64,000 nucleotides of DNA. It comes from Ceratothoa steindachneri. Lineage: Eukaryota > Arthropoda > Malacostraca > Isopoda > Cymothoidae. The position numbers were made by a program, and so were the translations under genes. The stretch lies in NCBI GenBank assembly GCA_963969495.1, contig OZ018327.1:176351522-176415521 (forward strand), given 5' to 3'. Shown piece by piece: positions 54,772 to 64,000 of this stretch (positions within the stretch are counted from its first letter, which is position 1; each line of letters begins with the position of its first letter). The notes below the pieces were generated by a model. That model was not told the origin of the DNA. It made no database searches and saw only the letters and a program-made list of their open reading frames with translations.

Positions 54772-56423
54772 ATAACATAACATAACATAATTACACGGAT
54801 GACAAAAGCCACAAGGGCCTATCAAAGGTCATCCGACTCCGTCAAAACCCACCCACAAAAAGCACCATCACCAGGGGAAGACAAAATAAAGTCCCCCACA
54901 ATATAATATAACGGATGACAAAAGCCACAAGGGCTCATCATAGGTCATCCGAGTCAAGCGGCCTCTTTTTCAAGGCACCCAAACTCCCAGGAAAACTACA
55001 TCCAGAGGATTGCATCCAGAAACAAGGGTATCACCAATCAAGGCTTGTCAAGAACTAAATCATGCAGCTATAGATATATACAAACAATATTAATATATAC
55101 AAAACTTAGGAACCATTACAACCTTCCCTTCCCATAAACTCATCCAACCTACTCTTAAATACATTTAGATTTGGACTACCTACTACCCTCTGCGGCAATT
55201 TGTTCCAAAAGTCTACCACTCTATTGGTGAAAAAATATTTTCTTAAATCCAACCTACACCCTTGCTTTTTAATTTTCAAGTGGTGACCTCTAGTCCGATT
55301 TCCATCATCTAACTCAAAAAACTTGCTAACATCCAATTTATCTATCCCGGAAAAAATTTTAAACAGCTCAATCATATCCCCTCTCACACACCTCCTTTCG
55401 AACGAGAACATATTTAATACCCTCAGTCTATCTTCATATTCAAGGTGCCTCAGGGAAGGAATAATCTTTGTTGCCCTCCGTTGCACTGACTCAAGAAGGT
55501 TAATATCGTGTCTAAAATGTGGGGACCATGCCTGTATACAGTACTCTAGATGTGGCCTAACATAAGAGTTATAGAGTTTAAGAATAACCTCCTTACTTTT
55601 GTAACTGACATTTCTCTTAATAAAACCCAGCACTCTATTTGCCCTATTTCTTGCTTCAATACACTGCTTAGAAAACCTTAATGACTTATCTATTACTACT
55701 CCTAGATCTTTCTCATCCTCTACTGAGCTCAGCCAATGCCCATCCATTTCATAGTTAAATTCTCTATTATCTTTTCCCATGTTAATAACTTTGCACTTAT
55801 CAAGGTTGAAAGTCATTTGCCACTTATGTGCCCAGGATAACAATTTATTTAAGTCCCCCTGCACTTTAAAATTATCATCAATATCTTTAACTACAGCTGC
55901 TAATTTGGTATCATCCGCAAAAATTGACAATTTATTATTAACTGCCTCCCCAAGATCGTTTATATAGATGACAAATAATAATGGACCGAGAACTGATCCC
56001 TGAGGAACCCCACTGATAACATCCCTCCACTCTGACTTTACACCATTTAGCACTATCCTTTGCTTCCTGTCTTTCAGCCACTCAGCTATCCAATTTGAAA
56101 CACCTCCACATATCCCAATCATTTTTAATTTATGAACTAGTCTCCTATGTGGTACCTTATCAAATGCTTTACTAAAATCTAAGTAAATTATATCTACATT
56201 CTCTCCCTTATCTACTTGATCTGTTACAAACTCCAGAAAGTCTAGTAAGTTAGTCAAACATGATCTACCTGATCTAAACCCATGCTGAGCATCGCTGATT
56301 AACCCCTCCCTCTCTAGATGTTGGCAAATCCCTTTTTTAACTATTTTCTCAAGAATTTTACAGACTACAGGAGTTAGGCTAACCGGTCTAAAGTTATTTG
56401 GATCCTCTTTACTCTTTACTAAC
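54767..56423 (-). mobile_element. CR1-like LINE 1a, copy C (5' truncated), with CTAAC target duplication
   Basis: The insert 54772-56418 is flanked by CTAAC (54767-54771 and 56419-56423). Removing it restores family 3 reading DIVGL-TETQLRDE. Minus strand: tail, twin stem-loops, 3' UTR with intact ACAATATT site, ORF2 3' part. The truncated 5' end carries CTTTACT twice in tandem (56407-56413, 56414-56420). Confidence 0.9.
55106..56400 (-). pseudogene. Copy C ORF2, 3' part (RT)
   Basis: Open from about DPNNFRPVSLTPVVCKILEK at the truncation to GREGCNGS. Motif A LDFSKAFDKVPH, motif B GVPQGSVLGPLLF and motif C IFADDTKLA are intact. The endonuclease and the first RT block are missing because of 5' truncation. 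Otherwise nearly identical to copies B and D, differing at scattered residues (for example RIVLNGV, NNKLSIF). Confidence 0.9.
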
Positions 56424-57739
56424 TGAAACTCAGCTGAGAGATGAGATACGGGTGGAAGGCAGCGAGTATGTAATGATTGGTAAGGGGCGGAACAAACAGA
56501 CTAGAAAGGGAGGAGGGGTAGCCATTATATATAGAAAAAATAGGAACTTGAGAGTAGAGAGACTGAATATAGTTAATGCGCCATGAGTGAAGATATACTC
56601 GCAGTGAAAATTGAGTGTGCAAGCGACCGGGGTAACACTGAGAGATTTGTGGTGGCTGTGGTATATATGACTGTTGAGAGTGAATGAGCTAGGAATGAGA
56701 ACAGGCCTAAGTACAATATCTTGAAAGAGTTGGTGAGAATGAACGCTGGAGAAAAAGTGATGGTTATGGGAGACATGAATGCCCATCTAGGTATGCTAGG
56801 GGTAAGTATAATTAGGAATGGTGGGATGCTTATGGAAATTATAGGCAAACTGAATCTGGAAAATTTGAATAAAACATTGGCAGAAGGGAGTGTAACATGG
56901 AATACAAGGGAGCAAGAGTCAGCTATCGATTGGTGAATGGAAGGATGCGAGAATCTGTGGTTAGTATGTGGATTGATGAGGAAGGCATGGTCGATATTGT
57001 ATCGGACCATAATATGATGATAGTGGAATGCTGGTTGTATGAAGGAAACGAATCTAAGGAGAAGGATAGGAAGAGAAAATGGAAATTGAGGGATGCTAAC
57101 TGGGAGAATTTCCAGATAGATCTGAATGGAAGAACTGTGGAAGGAATTATGGTGTATGATGTGAATGAAATAAATGAAAGATTAGTGGAAGACGTTAGAA
57201 GTGCAGCAGTGAGACACATAGGATATGTAAGGGTGAGACCTGGGAGGAGCGTGTGTAAACCATGGTAGAATGATGATATTAAAAATGCGAGAAGTGAACG
57301 AAAAAGCGTAATAAGATATGCAGAACACTGAGAAAGAAGAGGCATGGAAGTGAAGCAGCCGAGGAGGAATACCAGAAGGCATGGAAACAATATGTGAAAC
57401 AACAGCGACAAACCAAGCGAAAAATTATGAAGGCAAAGGTGAAGTGTGAGAGAAATGTGATTCAGGCAATGAAAGAGAAAGGACTACAGAGGGGACGTGA
57501 CTGGTATAGATTCATGAGAGGTGAACGTGTGAATGAAACGGAGAGGGTGGAAAGTTTGAGAGTGAGTGGTGAATGTGTAACAGAGAAAGAGAAAATTATT
57601 GATTGTATAAAAGGGTTTTGGGAAACTATATGTGGGATAGGAGAGACGGCAGAGGTTAACGAAGGATGTGTGACACTGGAGAGTAAAGACGCAAGTGAGC
57701 TAAATGGAAGAATTAGGAGAGAAGAAGTTGAGAGATGTT
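56419..57739 (+). pseudogene. LINE family 3, endonuclease and linker to RT, degenerate
   Basis: Plus strand continues from copy C: LTETQLRDEIRVEGSEYVMI, RKGGGVAIIYRKNRN, then in shifted frames VKIECASDRGNTERFVVAVV, VMVMGDMNAHLG, SDHNMMIVECWL, KLRDANWENFQ, KMKAKVKCERNVI-type helix, DWYRFMRGERVNETERVESL and IIDCIKGFWETI. The order is endonuclease (TET, GDMNAH, SDHN) then the pre-RT linker. Many frame changes. At 57740 the tail of copy D interrupts it, and the RT part is not in the window. Confidence 0.72.
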
Positions 57740-58077
57740 TAACATAACATAACATAACATAATTACACGGATGACAAAAGCCACAAGGGCCTATCAAAGG
57801 TCATCCGCCTCCGTCAAAACCCACCCACAAAAAGCACCATCACCAGGGGAAGACAAAATCAAAGTCCCCCACAATATAATATAACAGATGACAAAAGCCA
57901 CAAGGGCTCATCATAGGTCATCCGAATCAAATGGCATCTTTTTTAAGGCACCCAAACTCCCAGGAAAACTACATCCAGAGGATTGCATCAGAAACAAGGG
58001 TATCACCAATCAAGGCTTGTCAAGAACTAAATCATGCAGCTATAGATATATACAAACAATATTAATATATACAAAAC

Positions 58078-60981
58078 TTAGGAACGATCACAACCTTCCC
58101 TTCCCATAAACTCATCCAACCTACTCTTAAATATATTTAGATTTGGACTACCTACTACCCTCTGCGGCAATTTGTTCCAGAAGTCTACCACTCTATTGGT
58201 GAAAAAATATTTTCTTAAATCCAACCTACACCCTTGCTTTTTAATTTTCAAGTGGTGACCTCTAGTCCGATTTCCATCATCTAACTCAAAAAACTTGCTA
58301 ACATCCAATTTATCTATCCTGGAAAAAATTTTAAAGAGCTCAATCATATCCCCTCTTACACACCTCCTTTCGAACGAGAACATATTTAATACCCTCAGTC
58401 TATCTATATATTCAAGGTGCCTCAGGGAAGGAATAATCTTTGTTGCCCTCCGTTGCACTGACTCAAGAAGGTTAATATCGTGTCTAAAATGTGGGGACCA
58501 TGCCTGTATACAGTACTCTAGATGTGGCCTAACATAAGAGTTATAGAGTTTAAGAATAACCTCCTTACTTTTGTAACTAACATTTCTCTTAATAAAACCC
58601 AGCACTCTATTTGCCCTATTTCTTGCTTCAATACACTGCTTAGAAAACCTTAATGACTTATCTATTACTACTCCTAGATCTTTCTCATCCTCTACTGAGC
58701 TCAGCCAATGCCCATCCATTTCATAGTTAAATTTTCTATTATCTTTTCCCATGTTAATAACTTTGCACTTATCAAGGTTGAAAGTCATTTGCCACTTATG
58801 TGCCCAGGATAACAATTTATTTAAATCCCCCTGCACTTTAAAATTATCATCAATATCTTTAACTACAGCTGCTAATTTGGTATCATCCGCAAAAATTGAC
58901 ACTTTATTATTAACTGCCTCCCCAAGATCGTTTATATAGATGACAAATAATAATGGACCGAGAACTGATCCCTGAGGAACCCCACTGATAACATCCCTCC
59001 ACTCTGACTTTACACCATTTAGCACTACCCTTTGCTTCCTGTCTTTCAGCCACTCAGCTATCCAATTTGAAACACCCCCACATATCCCAATCATTTTTAA
59101 TTTATGAACTAGTCTCCTGTGTGGTACCTTATCAAATGCTTTACTAAAATCTAAGTAAATTATATCTACATTCTCTCCCTTATCTACTTGATCTGTTACA
59201 AACTCCAGAAAGTCTAGTAAGTTAGTCAAACATGATCTACCTGATCTAAACCCATGCTGAGCATCGCTGATTAACCCCTCCCTCTCTAGATGTTGGCAAA
59301 TCCCTTTTTTAACTATTTTCTCAAGAATTTTACAGACTACAGGAGTTAGGCTAACCGGTCTAAAGTTATTGGGATCCTCTTTACTACCCTTCTTGAAAAT
59401 GGGGACTACATTCGCTCTCTTCCAATCATCGGGTATTTCTCCATATTCCAGTGACCTAGTATATAACTTCTCCAGAGCTATTGAGATACTTTCTACACCT
59501 TCTTTAAGTATCCTAGAATGAATATTATCAGTGCCGGAGGCCTTGGTAGTATCTAACTCACCTATTAGTCCTTTTATCATCCTCCGATCCACACTAATGG
59601 TAGTAAACACCTCTTTCCCTGACCCATGAGTACTATACATAAGACTATTTAGTTTCTCCTTTGTAAATACTGATGCAAAATGACCATTTAGTACCTCAAC
59701 TATTTCCTCATCAGTTTCTCTCACAACCCCTTCATATTTGATAGGTCCTATTTTAACTCTGCCAGACTTGTTATTAATTTTATAGTAACTAAAGAACTTT
59801 CTAGGATCTTTGTTACTATCCTGAGCTAATTTAATTTCTGACACCCTTTTGTTCTTCTTTATAATCTTATTTAACTCATTCCTAGCCATTCTATAATCAC
59901 TTAAATTTTGAATATTATTTTCTACCTGTAATTTTTTGTATGCTCTTTTCTTCTCTGAAATTTTTCTAGCTATCTCCTGATTCCACCATAATGGTTTCCT
60001 ACTTTTGTTCCTAATGGCCTTCATTGGGATACATTGTTCTTGGACTACATTTATTATATGCTTGAAAGTATCCCACATCCCATAAGCATTTTTACCTCTG
60101 AATTCTATATCCCAGTCTACCAAATTTAGCAAGCTTCGAAGTTTTACATAATCTCCCTTATGAAAATTTGGAACTTTTTCAGCATTCTCAGTTATTTTAC
60201 CCTTCTCAATTCCCAAGTTAAAACGAACTATCTGATGGTCACTATTTCCCAATGCTTCCCCAACAGTCAATTTTTTAACTAAATGATCACTGTTAGAAAG
60301 TACTAAATCTAATATATTGTCCCCCCTCGTTGGCTCATTAACAAATTGATTCAAAAAATTATCCTCAAAGCATTCTATGAACCTGCCACTTGTTCTATCC
60401 CTACCCATCATATTTTCCCAGTCCACAGAGTTTAAGTTGAAGTCCCCAATAATAACTGCATCTGTTTCACATCCCTTACTTATTTCCCTTATCATTAGTT
60501 CATCTATATCATCAGTCTGCCCAGGTGGTCTGTAAAAAGCTCCCAAATGCACCATTCTATTTTTACTGAACCTAATATCTATCCAAAGTGACTCAACTCC
60601 ATCCTGCTTTAATGAAGTATTTAAACTTGAAACAATGTTGTTTTTTATGTAGATAATTATTCCTCCACCAATCCTACCTGTCCTTTGACTAATGTACATA
60701 TTATAGCCCTGTAAATCAAATTCACTTATAGTGTCACTAAATTCTATTTCATTAACCCATGATTCAGTAATGCATAATATATCTATATCCTCATTGCTAA
60801 TATAACTAAATAGCTCATCCTTCTTGTTTCTAAGACTACGAGCATTTGTATAGAAACAATTTAACCCCCCTATCCCTGAAGCACCTCTTGAAACTTGAAT
60901 GACCTCACCTCTATCGCCTTGGAACCTATTTCTGTTATCTGCCAAGTCCATTCTACTTTCAGTACTATAATGTCCTCTCAT
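58078..60981 (-). CDS. Copy D ORF2: intact endonuclease-reverse transcriptase, 967 aa
   Basis: The only complete uninterrupted ORF2 in the window. Starts MRGHYSTESRMDLADNR. AP-like endonuclease at residues ~38-265: NCFYTNARSLRNKKDEL, CITESWV, AFYRPPGQ, IIGDFNLNSVDWENM and NSDHQIVRFNL. RT at ~510-780: VVPIFKKGSKEDPNNFRPVS, HGFRSGRSCLTNLLDF, motif A IIYLDFSKAFDKVPH, motif B SGVPQGSVLGPLLFVIYINDL and motif C IFADDTKLA (~residue 697). The C-terminal region ends GREGCDRS. The protein would nick genomic DNA and reverse-transcribe element RNA from the nick. Start chosen at the first ATG after ORF1, as in copy E. Damage elsewhere in D (copy E in ORF1) makes it non-autonomous, but ORF2 may still be translatable. 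Confidence 0.93.
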   Translation of the reverse strand: MRGHYSTESRMDLADNRNRFQGDRGEVIQVSRGASGIGGLNCFYTNARSLRNKKDELFSYISNEDIDILCITESWVNEIEFSDTISEFDLQGYNMYISQRTGRIGGGIIIYIKNNIVSSLNTSLKQDGVESLWIDIRFSKNRMVHLGAFYRPPGQTDDIDELMIREISKGCETDAVIIGDFNLNSVDWENMMGRDRTSGRFIECFEDNFLNQFVNEPTRGDNILDLVLSNSDHLVKKLTVGEALGNSDHQIVRFNLGIEKGKITENAEKVPNFHKGDYVKLRSLLNLVDWDIEFRGKNAYGMWDTFKHIINVVQEQCIPMKAIRNKSRKPLWWNQEIARKISEKKRAYKKLQVENNIQNLSDYRMARNELNKIIKKNKRVSEIKLAQDSNKDPRKFFSYYKINNKSGRVKIGPIKYEGVVRETDEEIVEVLNGHFASVFTKEKLNSLMYSTHGSGKEVFTTISVDRRMIKGLIGELDTTKASGTDNIHSRILKEGVESISIALEKLYTRSLEYGEIPDDWKRANVVPIFKKGSKEDPNNFRPVSLTPVVCKILEKIVKKGICQHLEREGLISDAQHGFRSGRSCLTNLLDFLEFVTDQVDKGENVDIIYLDFSKAFDKVPHRRLVHKLKMIGICGGVSNWIAEWLKDRKQRVVLNGVKSEWRDVISGVPQGSVLGPLLFVIYINDLGEAVNNKVSIFADDTKLAAVVKDIDDNFKVQGDLNKLLSWAHKWQMTFNLDKCKVINMGKDNRKFNYEMDGHWLSSVEDEKDLGVVIDKSLRFSKQCIEARNRANRVLGFIKRNVSYKSKEVILKLYNSYVRPHLEYCIQAWSPHFRHDINLLESVQRRATKIIPSLRHLEYIDRLRVLNMFSFERRCVRGDMIELFKIFSRIDKLDVSKFFELDDGNRTRGHHLKIKKQGCRLDLRKYFFTNRVVDFWNKLPQRVVGSPNLNIFKSRLDEFMGREGCDRS

Positions 60982-61004
60982 AATTCCCTGACCACTATTA
61001 GTAT

Positions 61005-61153
61005 CTAGTTTCCCGCCCGCAAAGACCTAATAACACGATCATACTCCTCCCACAACACATCTACCCCCCTCCTACTCAAATGCAGTCCATCCATCGCATA
61101 CATTTCTTTCATTCCAACAAACCTATCCCACACATCCACAAACATGACACCTT
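61005..61153 (-). pseudogene. Copy D ORF1, C-terminal remnant
   Basis: Reads VMFVDVWDRFVGMKEMYAMD, then GLHLSRRGVDVLWEEYDRV to LRAGN, stop. This is SGNH block V with the catalytic Asp and His. Cut at ACACCTTC where the 5' end of plus-strand copy E begins. Confidence 0.9.
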
Positions 61154-61300
61154 CGAACAGGTAGCATGTGTTTTATAGAGCTCTCAGTCTGTTGATCTAT
61201 TTTTCAGATTTTGTTTTTTTTTCTCACCACAATCAGCGAAAGCTAAGTTGCTCTTCTTTTTTTACTTATTGCTACTTAAATTCTTTTTTTGTTTGAATAA

Positions 61301-62461
61301 GTGATGGAGTTTGGGGATGAAAGTGAGCATGAGTGTCGGAATGTATGCATTGGTTGTGGTGTATTAGGTGAGGGGTATACATGTGTTGTATGTGGGCTGC
61401 GTGAATGCATTGTAGATTTAGAGGGGATGAGAAGGCAGGATTTAGACAGGATATGTAGGCTGGAAGGGTTAGTTGCTGAGCTCAGGCGGGAACTTAGTGT
61501 TAGGCCTAGATTTGGGAATAGGTTAGGTGGTGAGGTAGGCCAGTTAGATGTTTCAGGTGAAGGTAGAGGGCCGGTGGAGGAGGTAGGATATGATAGTTCT
61601 AGTGATAGTGAAGTTAGCCCCCTTAGATTAGTTAGAAATAGGCCTAGTGAGGATGGGGGACAGTGGAGAGTGGTTAGGAAACATGAAGCTAGGGAGGCTT
61701 CTCCTGTTCTTTGTGAGAATAGGGTTGCCTCTGTTGAGGTGGTTAGCCAGGGGGAGAATAGGTGTGTGAGTCAGAGGGACACAGAACCTATTAGCTTGAC
61801 TAATAGATTCAGTGCCCTAAGAGAGGAAGTAACTGGAAGTGATATGACTGATGGGGGTGGGGGTGGAGTTCGAGTGACTGGTAGTTTGAATGAGAATAGG
61901 AGTGGGGATGGAGTTAGGTCTGTGGGGGTTAGGAATAGGAGTCTGACTGAAGTGCTTGTGATGGGTGATTCGCGAGTTAGATATTTAGATAGGAAGTTGA
62001 ATGCAAGTAGATTGAATGGTTTGAGGGTGTGTTTGCCGGGTGCTGGAGTGAGAGATCTGTCTGATAGGTATGAGGAACTGGTGTCTGGCTGTGCAAGGGA
62101 TGCGGTTGTGATTACACATGTAGGAGTGAATGATGTGAAGAAAGTGGGTGCATGTGAGTTACGTGAGAGGTACAAGAGGTTGATTGAAAAGGTGAAAGAA
62201 AGTAGAATGAAAGGTGTTGTGACAGGTGTGCTTCCAAGAATGGATGTTGGGGTAGAATGGATGTCTCATGCAATTGGGCTGAATGATTATGTGAGGAGGA
62301 TGTGTGAGATGGAAGGTGTCATGTTTGTGGATGTGTGGGATAGGTTTGTTGGAATGAAAGAAATGTATGCGATGGATGGACTGCATTTGAGTAGGAGGGG
62401 GGTAGATGTGTTGTGGGAGGAGTATGATCGTGTTATTAGGTCTTTGCGGGCGGGAAACTAG
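61301..62461 (+). CDS. Copy E ORF1: intact Cys-motif, coiled region and SGNH hydrolase, 386 aa
   Basis: Start ATG-ATG at 61301 follows the 5' UTR. The N-terminus has a Cys cluster CRNVCIGCGVLGEGYTCVVC (residues ~12-31), possibly zinc-binding, then a predicted coiled stretch (EGMRRQDLDRICRLEGLVAE) and an acidic Ser-rich patch (DSSSDSEVSP). Residues ~215-386 form an SGNH hydrolase: block I VLVMGDSRVRYLDRK (Ser ~224), block III ITHVGVNDVKK (Asn ~274) and block V YAMDGLHLSRRG (Asp-His ~358). All catalytic residues are present, unlike copy B. ORF1 esterase domains are known in CR1-clade LINEs. The stop is 23 nt before the ORF2 ATG, so ORF2 probably depends on re-initiation or a similar mechanism. 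Confidence 0.92.
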   Translation: MMEFGDESEHECRNVCIGCGVLGEGYTCVVCGLRECIVDLEGMRRQDLDRICRLEGLVAELRRELSVRPRFGNRLGGEVGQLDVSGEGRGPVEEVGYDSSSDSEVSPLRLVRNRPSEDGGQWRVVRKHEAREASPVLCENRVASVEVVSQGENRCVSQRDTEPISLTNRFSALREEVTGSDMTDGGGGGVRVTGSLNENRSGDGVRSVGVRNRSLTEVLVMGDSRVRYLDRKLNASRLNGLRVCLPGAGVRDLSDRYEELVSGCARDAVVITHVGVNDVKKVGACELRERYKRLIEKVKESRMKGVVTGVLPRMDVGVEWMSHAIGLNDYVRRMCEMEGVMFVDVWDRFVGMKEMYAMDGLHLSRRGVDVLWEEYDRVIRSLRAGN

Positions 62462-62484
62462 ATACTAATAGTGGTCAGGGAATT

Positions 62485-64000
62485 ATGAGAGGACATTATA
62501 GTACTGAAAGTAGAATGGACTTGGCAGATAACAGAAATAGGTTCCAAGGCGATAGAGGTGAGGTCATTCAAGTTTCAAGAGGTGCTTCAGGGATAGGGGG
62601 GTTAAATTGTTTCTATACAAATGCTCGTAGTCTTAGAAACAAGAAGGATGAGCTATTTAGTTATATTAGCAATGAGGATATAGATATATTATGCGTTACT
62701 GAATCATGGGTTAATGAAATAGAATTTAGTGACACTATAAGTGAATTTGATTTACAGGGCTATAATATGTACATTAGTCAAAGGACAGGTAGGATTGGTG
62801 GAGGAATAATTATCTATATAAAAAACAACATTGTTTCAAGTTTAAATACTTCAATAAAGCAGGATGGAGTTGAGTCACTTTGGATAGATATTAGGTTCAG
62901 TAAAAATAGAATGGTGCATTTGGGAGCTTTTTACAGGCCACCTGGGCAGACTGATGATATAGATGAACTAATGATAAGGGAAATAAGTAAGGGATGTGAA
63001 ACAGATGCAGTTATTATTGGGGACTTCAACTTAAACTCTGTGGACTGGGAAAATATGATAGGTAGGGATAGAACAAGTGGCAGGTTCATAGAATGCTTCG
63101 AGGATAATTTTTTGAATCAATTTGTTAATGAGCCAACGAGGGGGGACAATATATTAGATTTAGTACTTTCTAACAGTGATCATTTAGTTCAAGAATTGAC
63201 TGTTGGGGAAGCATTGGGAAATAGTGACCATCAGATAGTTCGTTTTAACTTGGGAATTGAGAAGGGTAAAATAACTGAGAATGCTGAAAAAGTTCCAAAT
63301 TTTCATAAGGGAGATTATGTAAAACTTCGAAGCTTGCTAAATTTGGTAGACTGGGATATAGAATTCAGAGGTAAAAATGCTTATGGGATGTGGGATACTT
63401 TCAAGCATATAATAAATGTAGTCCAAGAACAATGTATCCCAATGAAGGCCATTAGGAACAAAAGTAGGAAACCATTATGGTGGAATCAGGAGATAGCTAG
63501 AAAAATTTCAGAGAAGAAAAGGGCATATAAAAAATTACAGGTAGAAAATAATATTCAAAATTTAAGTGATTATAGAATGGCTAGGAATGAGTTAAATAAG
63601 ATTATAAAGAAGAACAAAAGGGTGTCAGAAATTAAATTAGCTCAGGATAGCAACAAAGATCCTAGAAAGTTCTTTAGTTACTATAAAACTAATAACAAGT
63701 CTGGCAGAGTTAAAATAGGACCTATCAAATATGAAGGGTTTGTGAGAGAAACTGATGAGGAAATAGTTGAGGTACTAAATGGTCATTTTGCATCAGTATT
63801 TACAAAGGAGAAACTAAATAGTCCTATGTATAGTACTCATAGGTCAGGAAAAGAGGTGTTTACTAACATTTGTGTGGATCGGAGGATGATAATAGGACTA
63901 ATAGGTGATTTAGATACTACCAAGGCCTCCGGCCCTGATAATATTCATTCTAGGATACTTAAAGAAGGGGTAGAAAGTATCTCAATAGCTCTGGACAAGT
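62485..64000 (+). CDS. Copy E ORF2, 5' part, open to window edge
   Basis: Starts MRGHYSTESRMDLADNRNRF and runs ~505 codons without a stop to the window edge. The endonuclease is complete: NCFYTNARSLRNKKDEL, CVTESWV, YRPPGQTDDIDEL, GDFNLNSVDWENM and NSDHQIVRFNL. It ends in the pre-RT linker (IHSRILKEGVESISIALDK). Near identical to copy D. Together with the intact ORF1 it is the best candidate in the window for a retrotransposition-competent element. Confidence 0.92.
   Translation, partial: MRGHYSTESRMDLADNRNRFQGDRGEVIQVSRGASGIGGLNCFYTNARSLRNKKDELFSYISNEDIDILCVTESWVNEIEFSDTISEFDLQGYNMYISQRTGRIGGGIIIYIKNNIVSSLNTSIKQDGVESLWIDIRFSKNRMVHLGAFYRPPGQTDDIDELMIREISKGCETDAVIIGDFNLNSVDWENMIGRDRTSGRFIECFEDNFLNQFVNEPTRGDNILDLVLSNSDHLVQELTVGEALGNSDHQIVRFNLGIEKGKITENAEKVPNFHKGDYVKLRSLLNLVDWDIEFRGKNAYGMWDTFKHIINVVQEQCIPMKAIRNKSRKPLWWNQEIARKISEKKRAYKKLQVENNIQNLSDYRMARNELNKIIKKNKRVSEIKLAQDSNKDPRKFFSYYKTNNKSGRVKIGPIKYEGFVRETDEEIVEVLNGHFASVFTKEKLNSPMYSTHRSGKEVFTNICVDRRMIIGLIGDLDTTKASGPDNIHSRILKEGVESISIALDK

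Larger units (their letters stand above)
57740..61153 (-). mobile_element. CR1-like LINE 1a, copy D, interrupted in ORF1 by copy E
   Basis: Minus strand: (TTATG)n tail 57740-57763, stem-loops 57768-57807 and about 57885-57924, 3' UTR, intact ORF2, 23-bp spacer and the last ~49 codons of ORF1 before copy E starts. The rest of D should lie beyond the right edge of copy E, outside the window. Confidence 0.88.
61150..64000 (+). mobile_element. CR1-like LINE 1a, copy E, complete 5' end, runs off the window
   Basis: Plus strand. The 5' end (A)CCTTCGAACAGGTAGCATG near 61150 coincides with the 5' end of copy B at 54222, so both are probably full-length 5' ends. The host site in copy D reads ACACCTTCCATC, sharing CCTTC with the element start, so the exact border is ambiguous by 5-6 bases. 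A ~150-bp 5' UTR with a T-run precedes ORF1. ORF1 and ORF2 are both undamaged as far as visible. Confidence 0.9.

Overview
The window is eukaryotic and consists almost entirely of transposable elements in different stages of decay. No host gene with a convincing intact reading frame was recognised, and there are no bacterial operons, CRISPR arrays, rRNA or canonical tRNA genes. An invertebrate, most probably an arthropod, is the best guess. The inference rests on GIY-YIG Penelope-like elements (PLEs), mariner and Tc1 relics, a Jockey-type LINE, CR1-like LINEs and a relic of a multicopy protein family I associate with arthropod genomes. The species cannot be named. Long (TA)n arrays recur throughout.

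Left part (1-6.5 kb and 15.2-18.1 kb): five PLE copies or fragments. Each keeps a GIY-YIG endonuclease after reverse transcriptase (RT) sequence, and each has its 3' end next to a (TA)n array. At the 3' ends lie hammerhead-ribozyme-like motifs, two with covarying stems. Between 6.5 and 27.5 kb the sequence is mostly unassigned and AT-rich. It carries a short mariner derivative (10.5 kb), a Tc1 relic (12.4-13.0 kb), a relic of the uncharacterised protein family (13.4-14.7 kb), CR1-like fragments (19.4-20.6 kb), a second mariner relic (22.2-22.8 kb), a Gypsy-like gag-protease relic (24.0-25.1 kb) and two copies of a probable tRNA-derived SINE (25.4-26.2 kb).

Middle part (27.5-36.7 kb): two Jockey-like LINEs lie head to tail on the minus strand. 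Each has a zinc-knuckle ORF1, an endonuclease-RT ORF2 and a (TA)n array at the 3' end. Both are broken; copy 2 has also lost the RT catalytic core.

Right part (36.7-64 kb): a continuous nest of CR1-like LINEs. Subfamily 1a has copies A to E, an ORF1 with an SGNH-hydrolase domain, an ORF2 with endonuclease and RT, a (TTATG)n-type tail and twin 3' stem-loops. Subfamily 1b is an older relative. Family 2 has a (TTATGTTC)n-type tail, and family 3 is a decayed plus-strand element. The nesting can be read from interrupted frames: family 2 is interrupted by a second family 2 copy in opposite orientation; copy B is split by family 2 and 1b; family 1b is split by two tail-only fragments; family 3 is split by copies C and D; copy D is split by copy E; and copy A carries a 333-bp MITE with 8-bp target duplications. 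Copy D has an uninterrupted 967-codon ORF2, and copy E an intact ORF1 and an ORF2 open to the window edge, so subfamily 1a looks recently active.
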